Source of the DNA: Chitinophaga qingshengii | GTDB taxonomy: Bacteria; Bacteroidota; Bacteroidia; Chitinophagales; Chitinophagaceae | DNA length: 64,000 bases | Direction: 5' to 3' | NCBI RefSeq assembly: GCF_014529935.1 | Contig: NZ_JACVFC010000004.1 | Span: forward strand, 558,001-622,000 | In this document: positions 26,879 through 35,643 of the stretch, one piece after another | How positions within the stretch are numbered: position 1 is the first letter of the stretch | How the letters are laid out: every line of letters begins with the position of its first letter | Translations under genes and position numbers: made by a program | Notes under the pieces: model-generated | Told to the model about the DNA's origin: nothing | Database searches by the model: none | What the model saw: only the letters and a program-made list of their open reading frames with translations

Positions 26879-27550
26879 TTACGCGGCGTTGGCGTTGACG
26901 ACGGCTTCTGTACAGACTTCCGGAGAAGTAGCTGAGTCCTGGAACCGGAAGAACCCGCAAATAATAATAGTGCTCAGGGTTCCTACGATGCTGCCCACAT
27001 ATACATCCGCAAAGAAATGTTGTGCCAGGTAAATGCGGGAATAGCCCGCAGTCAGTGCTAATACAATAAACAGTAATCCCAGCTTTTTATTGCGCAGGAG
27101 AACTGACAGGAAACTGAACATGGCAAAAGCCACTGCAGAGTGTCCTGAAGGAAAACTGCAGCTGCTATGTACGGTCACCCATTTCACGGTATGTACCAAT
27201 GACGCTGCTTCATCGCCAAAATAGCTGATGGGCCTGGGCGCATTAAAATAGTGTTTGGCTACCTGCACGACAAGCGCTGCCAGCAGAAATACTGCCAGAC
27301 CAACAAAAAATACCCTGAACTTCTGCATGACCAGCATCAGCAGCAGGATCAGCCCAAACATAATACCATCCCCGAGATAAGTGATCCCGGTGACCAATAC
27401 ATCCCCAGCCGATGAGTGTTCCCCGTTAATACCAAGAAATAACTCACGTTGACTGTAGGTAGCCAACATTACTCCTCCCACGATGATCCACAACAGGAAG
27501 GGCAGAAAGAAATAAGCATTCTTTCTGAACAGTGTAAACAGCGTTTTCAA
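26879..27550 (-). CDS. PAP2-family membrane phosphatase
   Basis: 223 residues with about six membrane helices. The three phosphatase motifs are intact: KHYFNAPRP, CSFPSGHS and SRIYLAQHFFADV, giving the catalytic His pair and the substrate-binding Lys/Arg. It dephosphorylates a lipid phosphate such as undecaprenyl pyrophosphate or phosphatidate at the outer face of the inner membrane; which one is unknown. It begins 11 bp after the stop of the LptF/G-like gene, so the two are probably co-transcribed. Confidence 0.9.
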   Translation of the reverse strand: MKTLFTLFRKNAYFFLPFLLWIIVGGVMLATYSQRELFLGINGEHSSAGDVLVTGITYLGDGIMFGLILLLMLVMQKFRVFFVGLAVFLLAALVVQVAKHYFNAPRPISYFGDEAASLVHTVKWVTVHSSCSFPSGHSAVAFAMFSFLSVLLRNKKLGLLFIVLALTAGYSRIYLAQHFFADVYVGSIVGTLSTIIICGFFRFQDSATSPEVCTEAVVNANAA

Positions 27551-27561
27551 TTCTGTAGGTT

Positions 27562-29019
27562 TTAAATTGTAGGTTGCTTTTTAAACGTGTTACGTCTAAA
27601 CTTTTGCAAGAACTTTTTTATTTTTTGATATATGCGAAAATAAAATTCTTTATTGAATAAGTTGGAATCATTCATGGCTTTATAAATCAAAAAGCCGGCA
27701 ATCGGCAACAGCACAATGTTTGATAACCACATCCCCGACCAGGTAAACATTACGCCGCTACGGGCCATCTTTTCCCCGATCATGAAAAATATATTAAAGA
27801 TCACGAAGAAGATGACGGCGAACACCAGCGGCGTACCCAGTCCTCCCTTACGGATAATAGAGCCCAGCGGGGCGCCGATCAGGAACATCACTACACAGGC
27901 GGCTGCCAGGGTGAATTTACGTTGCCATTCCACCTTATGCAATAATATAACGCTGTGTTTGTCAGAATATTCTTTTGTAGGAGCTTCCAGGGAGCTTAAA
28001 GTTTCCCGTACACTCTGTTCTGCCCGGTCCAGCACATTGCGGCGGCTTTTCTCCGGGATCATTTCTTCAAAATCCTTCACTTTCAGCGGTGGTACGGTAG
28101 CGGCCCAGGCGGAATCTTTCCAGCGGTAGAAGGGGAAACGTACGCTTACGTAGGCATTGACTGTCCGGCTGAATATGTTCTGCGCCTTTTGCAGGGAATC
28201 GATCGCCACGTCCAGCTGCCGGATATTGAGCATTTGCTGGTTGGAGGCAAACAGGTCCATGTTGAGGCGGTTAAACGCGAAAGAGCTCAGGTCGAAGGCC
28301 TTACTGTATTTTTTGAAACCCAGACGGATCATGTCGCCGGGGACGGTATAACCGCGGTTGCCTCTTTCTTCGTATCTCCATCCGTTTTCCAGGATGAAGT
28401 AGAGGAAACGTTTGTTGGCGGTCAGCACCATCTGGCCTTTTTCCGCCAGGATGATCCGGTCGCCTGCCCCGCCGCCGGTGGAGTGATCGAAGATCATTAC
28501 CTGGTGGATGGTTTGGTTGTCTTTATCCTTTTGGGCGACTTTGATGGTATACCCCGGAATATCGCGGTAAAACACGCCGGCTTTGATATTGAAGGCCGGT
28601 TTGGAGTTGGTAATATCGTATAGTAGTGATTTAGCCTGTAGATTGGCCACGGGGATGACGTAGTTGGCAAACAGGAACGCCAGTACCCCAACGATGGAGC
28701 AGACTACCATGAGAGGGCGGATGAAACGCAGCAGGGAAATACCGGCCGATTTCAGGGCTACCAGCTCAAAGCTTTCGCCCAGGTTCCCGAATGTCATGAT
28801 AGATGACAGCAATACGGCCAGGGGAAGTGCCAGGGTTACCAGGGTGGCGCTGGTGTAGGCGATCAACTGAATAATCACGATCGTGTCCAGTCCTTTTCCT
28901 ACCAGGTCATCCACATATTTCCAGAGGAACTGCATTACCAGTACGAAAAGCGTCACAAAGAAGGTAGCCACAAAGGGGCCCAGAAAGGTTCTAATAATTA
29001 ATTTATCGAGTTTCTTCAC
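27562..29019 (-). CDS. LptF/LptG-family permease
   Basis: 485 residues. N-terminal helices (LIIRTFLGPFVATFFVTLFV; ATLVTLALPLAVLLSSIMTF; LRFIRPLMVVCSIVGVLAFL), a large periplasmic beta-jellyroll region (~100-340) and C-terminal helices (FTLAAACVVMFLIGAPLGSI) match the YjgP/YjgQ family. These are the membrane parts of the ABC machine that lifts lipopolysaccharide out of the inner membrane. Bacteroidota often code LptF and LptG far from each other, and I cannot say which this is. The C-terminal tail is strongly basic (KIKKFLQKFRRNTFKKQ). It is first in a transcript with the PAP2 gene. Confidence 0.9.
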   Translation of the reverse strand: MKKLDKLIIRTFLGPFVATFFVTLFVLVMQFLWKYVDDLVGKGLDTIVIIQLIAYTSATLVTLALPLAVLLSSIMTFGNLGESFELVALKSAGISLLRFIRPLMVVCSIVGVLAFLFANYVIPVANLQAKSLLYDITNSKPAFNIKAGVFYRDIPGYTIKVAQKDKDNQTIHQVMIFDHSTGGGAGDRIILAEKGQMVLTANKRFLYFILENGWRYEERGNRGYTVPGDMIRLGFKKYSKAFDLSSFAFNRLNMDLFASNQQMLNIRQLDVAIDSLQKAQNIFSRTVNAYVSVRFPFYRWKDSAWAATVPPLKVKDFEEMIPEKSRRNVLDRAEQSVRETLSSLEAPTKEYSDKHSVILLHKVEWQRKFTLAAACVVMFLIGAPLGSIIRKGGLGTPLVFAVIFFVIFNIFFMIGEKMARSGVMFTWSGMWLSNIVLLPIAGFLIYKAMNDSNLFNKEFYFRIYQKIKKFLQKFRRNTFKKQPTI

Positions 29020-29040
29020 TGATAATGCCTGATTTTTTCT

Positions 29041-29168
29041 CGCAAAGCAGCAAGGTTAGCCAAGAGCACAAAGCTGGCGCTAAGATAAGGTCCAACGCAA
29101 AGATTTACAGGAAAACCGGGCGTGAGGGGACTACTCTTAGCATTCTTTGCTTACTTTGTTACTTTGCG
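29041..29168. repeat. GCAAAG-type imperfect inverted repeat
   Basis: Arms 29041-29073 and 29136-29168 (33 bp each, imperfect) share the words CGCAAAG and GCAAAG with the elements at 4217 and 26813. It lies between the divergent LptF/G-like gene and the gene at 29232. It is inside an open frame that runs upstream of 29232 but is not likely to be coding. Confidence 0.65.
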
Positions 29169-29231
29169 TGCAAAGGTAGCACGATTTCACAAAGGAGTGT
29201 TAAAGGAGCCCTGAAAATACCGTTAAATTAT

Positions 29232-29846
29232 ATGGAAAATTTTTATTTGACGCCGGAAGAGGCCGCGATTGTGTTTACACCACGGGTGATGGAGCTGAAA
29301 AATAAGGCGATCGCCAAGGTGATGGCGCTGATGGGACGGTTGCAGGAAGCCCTGGCGGCCTATGATGCAGCGTCAGATTTCCCTTTTGAGCCGGAGTGGC
29401 TGCAACAGGGACCTAAAATATCAAAAGGGGAGCAGTACAAGTCCTTACCGTGGGTGATCCTCGATTATCCCCGGTATTTCAGTAAAACGGAGGTGTTTGC
29501 TTTTCGCAGTATGTTCTGGTGGGGGCATTATTTTGTGGGTACCCTGCACCTGGCGGGGGACGTCAAAAGGCGGTTTGAGGCATCCCTGTTAACGGCATAT
29601 GCGCCACTGGCGGCTGCCGGATTTCAGGTATACCTGCCCGATGATCCATGGGAACATGACTTTGAAAATGGAAACTACCGGCCCATAGGTGATATGTGTT
29701 TAGAAGACTGGAAAAGGCTGGTTGGCCGGAAAAACTTTATTAAACTGGCGAAACCGTTTGCATTGGAACGCTGGGGAGAAATAATAACTGATATAGTGGA
29801 GGCGTATGCGACCCTACTCAATGTACTGGTGAAAGGTCGTGATTAG
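29232..29846 (+). CDS. Conserved protein of unknown function
   Basis: 204 residues from the ATG at 29232. The frame is open from 29025, but that stretch is the GCAAAG repeat. The protein is soluble and rich in aromatic residues (LPWVILDYPRYFSKTEVFAF; MFWWGHYFVGTLHLAGD), with no signal peptide or known motif. It looks like a protein confined to Bacteroidota. Its stop overlaps the converging START-like gene by 4 bp. Confidence 0.7.
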   Translation: MENFYLTPEEAAIVFTPRVMELKNKAIAKVMALMGRLQEALAAYDAASDFPFEPEWLQQGPKISKGEQYKSLPWVILDYPRYFSKTEVFAFRSMFWWGHYFVGTLHLAGDVKRRFEASLLTAYAPLAAAGFQVYLPDDPWEHDFENGNYRPIGDMCLEDWKRLVGRKNFIKLAKPFALERWGEIITDIVEAYATLLNVLVKGRD

Positions 29847-30223
29847 TTTCCGATGCGATGGAACAGATCTTTTACCTGGGATTCCCAAAGCTGGCTTTGG
29901 TCTTTAATCTCTCTCTTTTCAGCAAAGTCTTTAACCACCAAAATGGTCATATTCGTGACTTCTGATATCTGAATACGGAATTCAAAGTATTCTTCTTTGG
30001 GGGCGTGCAGCCAGTGGAATTTGATAAATTCATCTTCCTCCTGTTCCAGGATCTCCGCTTCTTCAGCACTGCCATTCCAGGAAAAGGAAAACACGTTGTC
30101 CCTGAAGTCGACCCTGTCTGCGAACCATTCCTGCAAGCCTGCGGGGGTTGACAGGAATTCGTATAGGATACCGGGGGAGCACCTAACCGGGAATTCCAAC
30201 TCGTAAAGCACTTTCTTAGACAT
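29843..30223 (-). CDS. START-like (SRPBCC/AHSA1-type) domain protein
   Basis: 126 residues forming one SRPBCC-like domain: ELEFPVRCSPGILYEFLSTP, GLQEWFADRVD, FSFSWNGSAEEAEIL, and a C-terminal helix (WESQVKDLFHRIGN). The fold binds small hydrophobic ligands; in Bacteroidota this short form is conserved but has no assigned function. It is divergent from rpoD across a 358-bp AT-rich region. Confidence 0.82.
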   Translation of the reverse strand: MSKKVLYELEFPVRCSPGILYEFLSTPAGLQEWFADRVDFRDNVFSFSWNGSAEEAEILEQEEDEFIKFHWLHAPKEEYFEFRIQISEVTNMTILVVKDFAEKREIKDQSQLWESQVKDLFHRIGN

Positions 30224-30581
30224 CTCTCAAATAATTAGTAAATCAATATCATCAGGTTGCAATTATAGAAAATATTTTATTCTATCAAAATAATTTACTG
30301 TTTTTTTTTAATTAATCTGAAGAATATATGAACACCTTACATATTTTACAAATATTATAAATATTTACAATTTATAATCGTCCGTTGTGTGATGGTGGCG
30401 GCTCAAGCTATATCGGTAGCGGTTTTTGCGAAAAAATAATAAGCTCTTAAAGATCAATCGATTTTATTTGGAAATGATTTAAAAACGACAGATTTTTTTT
30501 GGTTGCCTTCTAAAAAAAGTTATTTTTGTCAGGCATTCATCAAATCTTAACTTTTTCTTAACCTGTAACTGTTCCGACTCT
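30224..30581. other. AT-rich spacer upstream of rpoD
   Basis: 358 bp without a gene. It contains the rpoD promoter at 30498-30528 and presumably the promoter of the START-like gene. Poly-A/T tracts are frequent; no riboswitch-like structure was recognised. Confidence 0.6.
30498..30528 (+). promoter_or_regulatory. Bacteroidota-type promoter of rpoD
   Basis: TTTG (30498-30501), 19 nt, TATTTTTG (30521-30528): a full match to TTTG-N19-TAnnTTTG. The start codon is 54 bp downstream. Confidence 0.8.
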
Positions 30582-31454
30582 ATGTCAATGCGCCAACTTA
30601 AAATCACTAAATCCATTACCAACAGGGAATCTCAGTCCCTCGAGAAGTACTTGCAGGAGATTGGGAAGGTGGATTTAATTACGCCGGAAGAAGAGGTAAA
30701 TCTCGCTATCCGGATCAAGCAGGGCGATCAAAGAGCGTTGGAAAAGCTGACTAAAGCTAATCTCCGCTTTGTGGTATCCGTTGCCAAACAGTATCAGAAC
30801 CAGGGTCTGTCACTCAGTGACCTGATCAACGAGGGCAACCTGGGGTTAATTAAAGCTGCTCAACGTTTTGATGAAACGCGCGGTTTTAAATTCATCTCCT
30901 ACGCCGTATGGTGGATTCGTCAATCCATCCTGCAGGCACTGGCAGAACAATCCAGGATCGTGCGGCTGCCGCTCAACAAAGTAGGCCTCAGCAACAAGAT
31001 CAGCAAGGCATACTCCCAGCTGGAACAGGAGTTTGAAAGGGAGCCATCACCGGATGAGCTGGCCACTATCCTCGAAATCAATACCGATGAAGTGGAAGCT
31101 ACCCTGGGTGTTGCTGCCCGCCACGTGTCTATGGACGCGCCGTTTATCGACGGGGAAGACAACTCCCTGCTGGACGTGCTCGAAAATCCAAACGCCGTTA
31201 GCGCCGATGAGGAACTGGATCACCATGACTCCCTTCGCCGGGAAATTGAAAGATCCCTGTCTACCCTCACCGACCGCCAGAAAGATGTGATCATGCTGTA
31301 TTTCGGCATCGCGGTAGAACATCCCATGTCTCTCGAAGATATCGGGGAAAAATTTGGCCTGACCCGCGAAAGAGTTCGCCAGATCAAGGACAAAGCCATT
31401 ACTAAGCTCAGGACCACCTCCAGAAGCAAACTGCTGCGGAACTACCTGGGATAA
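30582..31454 (+). CDS. rpoD: Principal RNA polymerase sigma factor (sigma-70, RpoD/SigA)
   Basis: 290 residues, the short form usual in Bacteroidota, without region 1.1. Region 1.2 (SLEKYLQEIGKVDLITPEEE), region 2 (NLRFVVSVAKQYQNQGLSLS; DLINEGNLGLIKAAQRFD; FISYAVWWIRQSI), region 3 and region 4 (GLTRERVRQIKDKAITKL) are intact. It recognises TTTG/TAnnTTTG promoters, of which several are visible in this window, including its own. A terminator lies at 31495-31537. Confidence 0.96.
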   Translation: MSMRQLKITKSITNRESQSLEKYLQEIGKVDLITPEEEVNLAIRIKQGDQRALEKLTKANLRFVVSVAKQYQNQGLSLSDLINEGNLGLIKAAQRFDETRGFKFISYAVWWIRQSILQALAEQSRIVRLPLNKVGLSNKISKAYSQLEQEFEREPSPDELATILEINTDEVEATLGVAARHVSMDAPFIDGEDNSLLDVLENPNAVSADEELDHHDSLRREIERSLSTLTDRQKDVIMLYFGIAVEHPMSLEDIGEKFGLTRERVRQIKDKAITKLRTTSRSKLLRNYLG

Positions 31455-31494
31455 GATTATTTACGAATTACGATTGTTGGATATAAACGCTTTG

Positions 31495-31537
31495 GCGGAG
31501 ACGGGACCGGAAAGGTCCCCTGTCTCCGCTATTTTTT
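31495..31537 (+). terminator. Rho-independent terminator of rpoD
   Basis: A GC-rich hairpin (GCGGAGAC... to ...GTCTCCGC at 31529) is followed by TATTTTTTT. Confidence 0.8.
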
Positions 31538-31651
31538 TGTGCCTGGACAGCCCCGAACGCCCTCCGGTTGCCGGAAGGCCGATATTCTCAACATTCTCAA
31601 CATATTCTCACCCAAAAACAATAATTTTGCTGTCCGTTTAAAATATCAACA

Positions 31652-32977
31652 ATGTTTGAATCATTATCAGAGAGATTAGATTCCGCGTTTAAGCAGCTTA
31701 AAGGGGAAGGCCGTATTTCGGAAATCAATATCGCCAGTACCGTGAAAGAAATCCGCCGCGCCCTGGTGGATGCCGACGTGAACTACAAAATAGCCAAGGA
31801 ATTTACTGATAAAGTAAAGGATAAAGCCATGGGAGAAAAGGTGCTGACCGCCATCTCTCCCGGACAGCTCATGGTGAAGATCGTGAAAGACGAACTGGCA
31901 GAGCTGATGGGCGGCACCGAAGCGGAAATTGATATCAAAACAAATCCCTCCGTTATACTCATCGCTGGTTTACAAGGTTCAGGTAAAACCACCTTCTCCG
32001 GTAAACTGGCTAACTTCCTCAAAACCAAAAAAGCAAAGAAACCTTTGCTGGTGGCGGCAGATATCTACCGTCCGGCGGCGATTGACCAGCTGAAAGTACT
32101 GGGCGAACAGATCGGCGTGGAAGTGTATAACGAACCCGACAATAAAAACGCAGTGCAGATCGCAGAAAACGCGGTCAAACACGCAAAAGCCAATGGCAAT
32201 AACATCATCATCATCGATACCGCCGGCCGTCTGGCGGTGGATGAAGTGATGATGACCGAAGTGGCCAACGTGAAAAACGCCGTGAAGCCACAGGAAATCC
32301 TGTTCGTGGTGGACTCCATGACCGGCCAGGATGCGGTAAACACCGCCAAAGCGTTTAACGACCGCCTGGACTTTACCGGCGTGGTACTCACCAAACTGGA
32401 CGGTGATACCCGCGGTGGTGCGGCCCTGACGATCCGTTACACCGTTACCAAGCCGATCAAGTTCGTGAGCATGGGCGAAAAGATGGACACGCTCGACGTG
32501 TTCTATCCGGAACGTATGGCGCAGCGTATCCTCGGCATGGGTGATATCACCACCCTCGTGGAACGCGCCCAGGCCCAGTTCAACGAAGAACAGGCTAAAA
32601 AGCTGGAGAAAAAGATCCGTCAGAACCAGTTCGACTTCGACGACTTCCGGGAACAGCTCCAGCAGATCAAAAAAATGGGTAACCTGAAAGACCTGATGGG
32701 CATGATCCCCGGTGTGGGCAAAGCCGTTAAGGACCTGGATATCAGCGACGATGCCTTCAAAGGCATAGAGGCCATGATCAACTCCATGACCCCCGACGAA
32801 CGTGGTAACCCGGACCTGATCGACGGCAGCCGCCGTAAACGTATCGCCAAAGGCAGCGGTAAAAACATCCAGGACGTGAACCAGTTCATGAAACAATTTG
32901 AACAGATGCGCCAGATGATGAAAATGATGAATAAGTTTGGCGCTGGTGGCAAGGGTTTGAGAGGATTGGTCAAGTAA
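31652..32977 (+). CDS. ffh: Signal recognition particle protein Ffh
   Basis: 441 residues. N domain (1-90), G domain with P-loop GLQGSGKTT (~107-115), DIYRPAAIDQL, DTAGRL and TKLDGDTRGGAAL, then a methionine-rich M domain (FMKQFEQMRQMMKMMNKFG) that binds signal sequences and 4.5S RNA. It delivers nascent membrane proteins to FtsY at the inner membrane. Length and motifs are standard. A -7-like TAATTTTG (31622-31629) lies just upstream, without a clear -33 box. Confidence 0.97.
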   Translation: MFESLSERLDSAFKQLKGEGRISEINIASTVKEIRRALVDADVNYKIAKEFTDKVKDKAMGEKVLTAISPGQLMVKIVKDELAELMGGTEAEIDIKTNPSVILIAGLQGSGKTTFSGKLANFLKTKKAKKPLLVAADIYRPAAIDQLKVLGEQIGVEVYNEPDNKNAVQIAENAVKHAKANGNNIIIIDTAGRLAVDEVMMTEVANVKNAVKPQEILFVVDSMTGQDAVNTAKAFNDRLDFTGVVLTKLDGDTRGGAALTIRYTVTKPIKFVSMGEKMDTLDVFYPERMAQRILGMGDITTLVERAQAQFNEEQAKKLEKKIRQNQFDFDDFREQLQQIKKMGNLKDLMGMIPGVGKAVKDLDISDDAFKGIEAMINSMTPDERGNPDLIDGSRRKRIAKGSGKNIQDVNQFMKQFEQMRQMMKMMNKFGAGGKGLRGLVK

Positions 32978-33001
32978 AAAATACTGCCCGGCAAACTTTT
33001 T

Positions 33002-33032
33002 TTTGCAAATATGAATTAGAAAGTTACATTTG
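33002..33032 (+). promoter_or_regulatory. Bacteroidota-type promoter of rpsP
   Basis: TTTG (33002-33005), 19 nt, TACATTTG (33025-33032). The start codon of rpsP is 54 bp downstream. It begins 25 bp after the ffh stop, so rpsP has its own promoter. Confidence 0.8.
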
Positions 33033-33085
33033 CATCCCTAATTAAACAATATTTCCTAACTCGCAAAAAATAACTCGACTTATTT

Positions 33086-33544
33086 ATGCCAGTAAAAATC
33101 AGACTGCAGAGACATGGCGCCAAGAAGAGGCCTTTCTATTTTATCGTAGTAGCCGACGCTCGCGCTCCAAGAGATGGTAAATTCATCCAAAAAATCGGTA
33201 CTTACAATCCTTTAACAGTTCCGGCTTCCATCAACATCGATACTGAAAAAGCATTGCGTTGGTTGCAGAAAGGCGCTCAGCCTACCGACACTGTTAGACG
33301 GATCTTGTCTTTCAAAGGTGTATTGTATTTGAAACACCTGTTAAGAGGTGTTACACTGAACCTGTTCGACGAACCTACTGCTTACCAAAAGTTCGCACAA
33401 TGGCAAGCTGAACACGAACAGAAAGTTTCTGCCCGCCGCGACGGTCACAGAAAAGCAAGAGTTGCTGCTCCAATCGTTAGAAAGGTAGAAGACACTCCTG
33501 CTGCTCCCGCTGCACCTGCAGAAGGAGAAGGTACAGAAGCATAA
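33086..33544 (+). CDS. rpsP: 30S ribosomal protein S16
   Basis: 152 residues, about 70 longer than E. coli S16. Residues 1-80 are the ribosomal core (VKIRLQRHGAKKRPFYFIVV; FIQKIGTYNP). The C-terminal extension, basic at first and then Ala/Pro/Glu-rich (DTPAAPAAPAEGEGTEA), is common in Bacteroidota. It leads the classic rpsP-rimM-trmD-rplS order. Confidence 0.97.
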   Translation: MPVKIRLQRHGAKKRPFYFIVVADARAPRDGKFIQKIGTYNPLTVPASINIDTEKALRWLQKGAQPTDTVRRILSFKGVLYLKHLLRGVTLNLFDEPTAYQKFAQWQAEHEQKVSARRDGHRKARVAAPIVRKVEDTPAAPAAPAEGEGTEA

Positions 33545-33571
33545 AACGGCAACGTTTTAACAAATACCTGA

Positions 33572-33608
33572 AAAAGGAAATGTTTGCATCGCAAATGTTT
33601 CCTTTTTT
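33572..33608 (+). terminator. Hairpin with T-tract between rpsP and rimM
   Basis: AAGGAAATGTTTGC and GCAAATGTTTCCTT pair with two G-U pairs around a 3-base loop and are followed by TTTTTT. Its place inside the operon suggests partial termination, which would make rpsP mRNA more abundant than rimM/trmD mRNA. Confidence 0.7.
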
Positions 33609-33621
33609 AATTTCAACACGG

Positions 33622-34146
33622 ATGAATAATTATTTCAGCATAGGAAAGCTGGTGTCTGCACACGGATTGCAGGGAGAGCTGCTGCTCCGGCACAGCCTCG
33701 GCAAAAGATCATCCCTCAAAGGGGTGGGCGCCATTTTCCTGGAAGAACGGAAGAATAGCTTTATTCCTTATTTTCTGCAACAGGTGACGGTGAAAGATGC
33801 CGAGCATGTATACATCCGCCTGGAAGGCGTAGATTCCAAGGAGGCCGCCCAAAAGCTCATGCCCGGGCAGGTATACCTGCAGGAAGATGATTTTAAGGCG
33901 CAAACAGCCTCCTCGTCGCCGCTGGCCCTGCTGGGCTTCACGGTGGAAGATGCCCGCCACGGCCTGCTGGGAACAGTGGAAGAAGTGATCGAAATGCCTA
34001 TGCAGGTGCTGATAAAAGTACAGATCAACGGAAAAGAAGCCCTGCTGCCGGTTAATGAACAGTCACTGGTAAAGGTGGACCACAAAAAACAGCTGGTACA
34101 CCTGGACCTGCCGGAAGGGCTGGTGGAATTGTATACGGAGGGTTGA
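33622..34146 (+). CDS. rimM: Ribosome maturation factor RimM
   Basis: 174 residues from the ATG at 33622; an in-frame ATG at 33580 lies inside the upstream hairpin and would add residues not found in the family. N-terminal RimM domain (FSIGKLVSAHGLQGELLLRH; YIRLEGVDSKEAAQKLMPGQ) and C-terminal PRC-barrel (LLGFTVEDARHGLLGTVEEV; LLPVNEQSLVKVD). It binds S19 and helps 30S head assembly. Confidence 0.94.
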   Translation: MNNYFSIGKLVSAHGLQGELLLRHSLGKRSSLKGVGAIFLEERKNSFIPYFLQQVTVKDAEHVYIRLEGVDSKEAAQKLMPGQVYLQEDDFKAQTASSSPLALLGFTVEDARHGLLGTVEEVIEMPMQVLIKVQINGKEALLPVNEQSLVKVDHKKQLVHLDLPEGLVELYTEG

Positions 34147-34302
34147 AACCCCGGGCGAAGATGTTGCCGGGCCGACGTTCATCAACCGGATTTCGGGTTC
34201 GTGCAGTGACGTGGGCTGTTTTTAGCCTGGAGCCCGGGGAAACAGACGAAGATAATTTTATGATGGCTGCCGCACCATACGCCGGCCAAAGCAAAATCAA
34301 TT

Positions 34303-34974
34303 ATGCGAATAGATATCATTACAGTATTACCTGAACTCCTGGAAAGCCCGCTTTCTCATTCCATTATGAAGCGGGCACAGGCGAAGGGGTTGCTGGAAGT
34401 ACATGTACACCCGTTGCGTGCTTATTCCAACCTGAAACATGGCCAGGTGGACGATTACCAGTTTGGGGGCGGCGCCGGTATGGTGATGATGCTGGAACCG
34501 ATTGTGAATGCGATCGAGTCGCTGCAGGCCAAAGTACAGTACGATGAGATCATCTACCTGACGCCTGACGGGGAAACGCTGAACCAGCCGATGGCCAACC
34601 AGCTATCCATGAAAGGCAACCTGCTGATGCTCTGCGGTCACTATAAGGGGATCGACCAGCGTATCCGCGACCATTTCATTACCAGGGAGATTTCCATCGG
34701 CGATTATGTATTGTCCGGCGGGGAGCTGGGAGCTGCGGTGCTGGTAGACGCCATCGGGCGGTTGCTGCCCGGGGTGCTGAATGATGAAACCAGCGCTTTA
34801 TTTGACTCTTTCCAGGACAATCTGCTGGCGCCGCCGGTATATACCCGCCCGGTAGATTTCCGGGGCTGGAAAGTGCCCGATGTGCTGTTGAGCGGCGACC
34901 ATAAAAAAATTGACGAATGGCGACATCAGCAGGCGTTGGAAAGAACCCAGGCTCGTCGACCTGACCTGTTGTAA
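34303..34974 (+). CDS. trmD: tRNA (guanine-N1)-methyltransferase TrmD
   Basis: 223 residues, SPOUT class. The knot and SAM-binding motifs are present (YLTPDGETLNQPMANQLS; LLMLCGHYKGIDQRIRDHF; EISIGDYVLSGGELGAAVL), as are the C-terminal VYTRPVDFRGWKVPDVLLSG and the basic RTQARRPDLL end. It makes m1G37 in tRNAs and prevents frameshifting. The 156-bp gap from rimM is GC-rich and has a CCCCGGGC/GCCCGGGG inverted pair (~34149 and ~34234). Confidence 0.96.
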   Translation: MRIDIITVLPELLESPLSHSIMKRAQAKGLLEVHVHPLRAYSNLKHGQVDDYQFGGGAGMVMMLEPIVNAIESLQAKVQYDEIIYLTPDGETLNQPMANQLSMKGNLLMLCGHYKGIDQRIRDHFITREISIGDYVLSGGELGAAVLVDAIGRLLPGVLNDETSALFDSFQDNLLAPPVYTRPVDFRGWKVPDVLLSGDHKKIDEWRHQQALERTQARRPDLL

Positions 34975-35072
34975 ACTAATGACTTAGAAAATAGCATAAA
35001 TGGCAATGTCTGGTTTTCCACAGGCAAATCCGGAAAAAGAGTGGATAATCTCAACATTTATTCGTGATTTAA

Positions 35073-35104
35073 TTTGGTAAATGCCATTTCTTGTTTTACT
35101 TTTG
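35073..35104 (+). promoter_or_regulatory. Bacteroidota-type promoter of rplS
   Basis: TTTG (35073-35076), 20 nt, TACTTTTG (35097-35104). It lies about 23 bp upstream of the rplS ATG, implying a very short leader, and gives rplS its own promoter inside the ribosomal gene group. Confidence 0.75.
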
Positions 35105-35126
35105 CACTCCCATAAATATTTGAAAG

Positions 35127-35474
35127 ATGAACGCAATTTCGTTTGTTCACGAACAACTGACAGCTAACAAACAGTACCCGAAGTTTAAAGCAGGCGACAA
35201 CGTCACTGTCAATTATAAAATCGTGGAAGGTAATAAAGAAAGGATTCAGTCCTTTAAAGGTGATGTGGTGAAAATCCAGGGTACAGGGTTTACTGCGTCT
35301 TTCACTGTTAGAAAAATTTCTGACGGTATTGGTGTGGAAAGGCTGTTCCCGCTTTACTCTCCTCATATCGATTCTATCGTACTGAACAAGGTAGGTAAAG
35401 TAAGAAGAGCGAAACTTTATTACCTGCGTGAACGTGCTGGTAAGAAAGCCCGTATCAAAGAAAAAAGGGTTTAG
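35127..35474 (+). CDS. rplS: 50S ribosomal protein L19
   Basis: 115 residues of normal length: FKAGDNVTVNYKIVEGNKER, IQSFKGDVVKIQGTGFTASF, GVGVERLFPLYSP-like segment and KVRRAKLYYLRERAGKKARI. Located at the 30S-50S interface. A terminator follows at 35504-35532. Confidence 0.97.
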   Translation: MNAISFVHEQLTANKQYPKFKAGDNVTVNYKIVEGNKERIQSFKGDVVKIQGTGFTASFTVRKISDGIGVERLFPLYSPHIDSIVLNKVGKVRRAKLYYLRERAGKKARIKEKRV

Positions 35475-35503
35475 TATAATAAAATACAGGGAAATTAGTT
35501 ACG

Positions 35504-35532
35504 AGCGGGGCCGTTTATGGCTCCGCTTTTTT
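35504..35532 (+). terminator. Rho-independent terminator of rplS
   Basis: AGCGGGGCC pairs with GGCTCCGCT (one G-T) and is followed by a TTTTT tract. Confidence 0.8.
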
Positions 35533-35643
35533 CGCGTCTTAAAATGCCATTAAATCTCCGGTTTTAACAATCCCAACGGGTGAAAAAGCAGATTTTATGG
35601 TTATCTTTGCAGACTATCATCGATAACTAAACAAACACAGAAA

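Noticed and set aside
29025..29231. Open frame ahead of the gene at 29232
   Set aside because: It is made of the GCAAAG inverted repeat and adds residues not seen in a protein-like pattern.
34143..34334. Short frame between rimM and trmD
   Set aside because: Its composition is not protein-like and it overlaps the trmD start; treated as non-coding.
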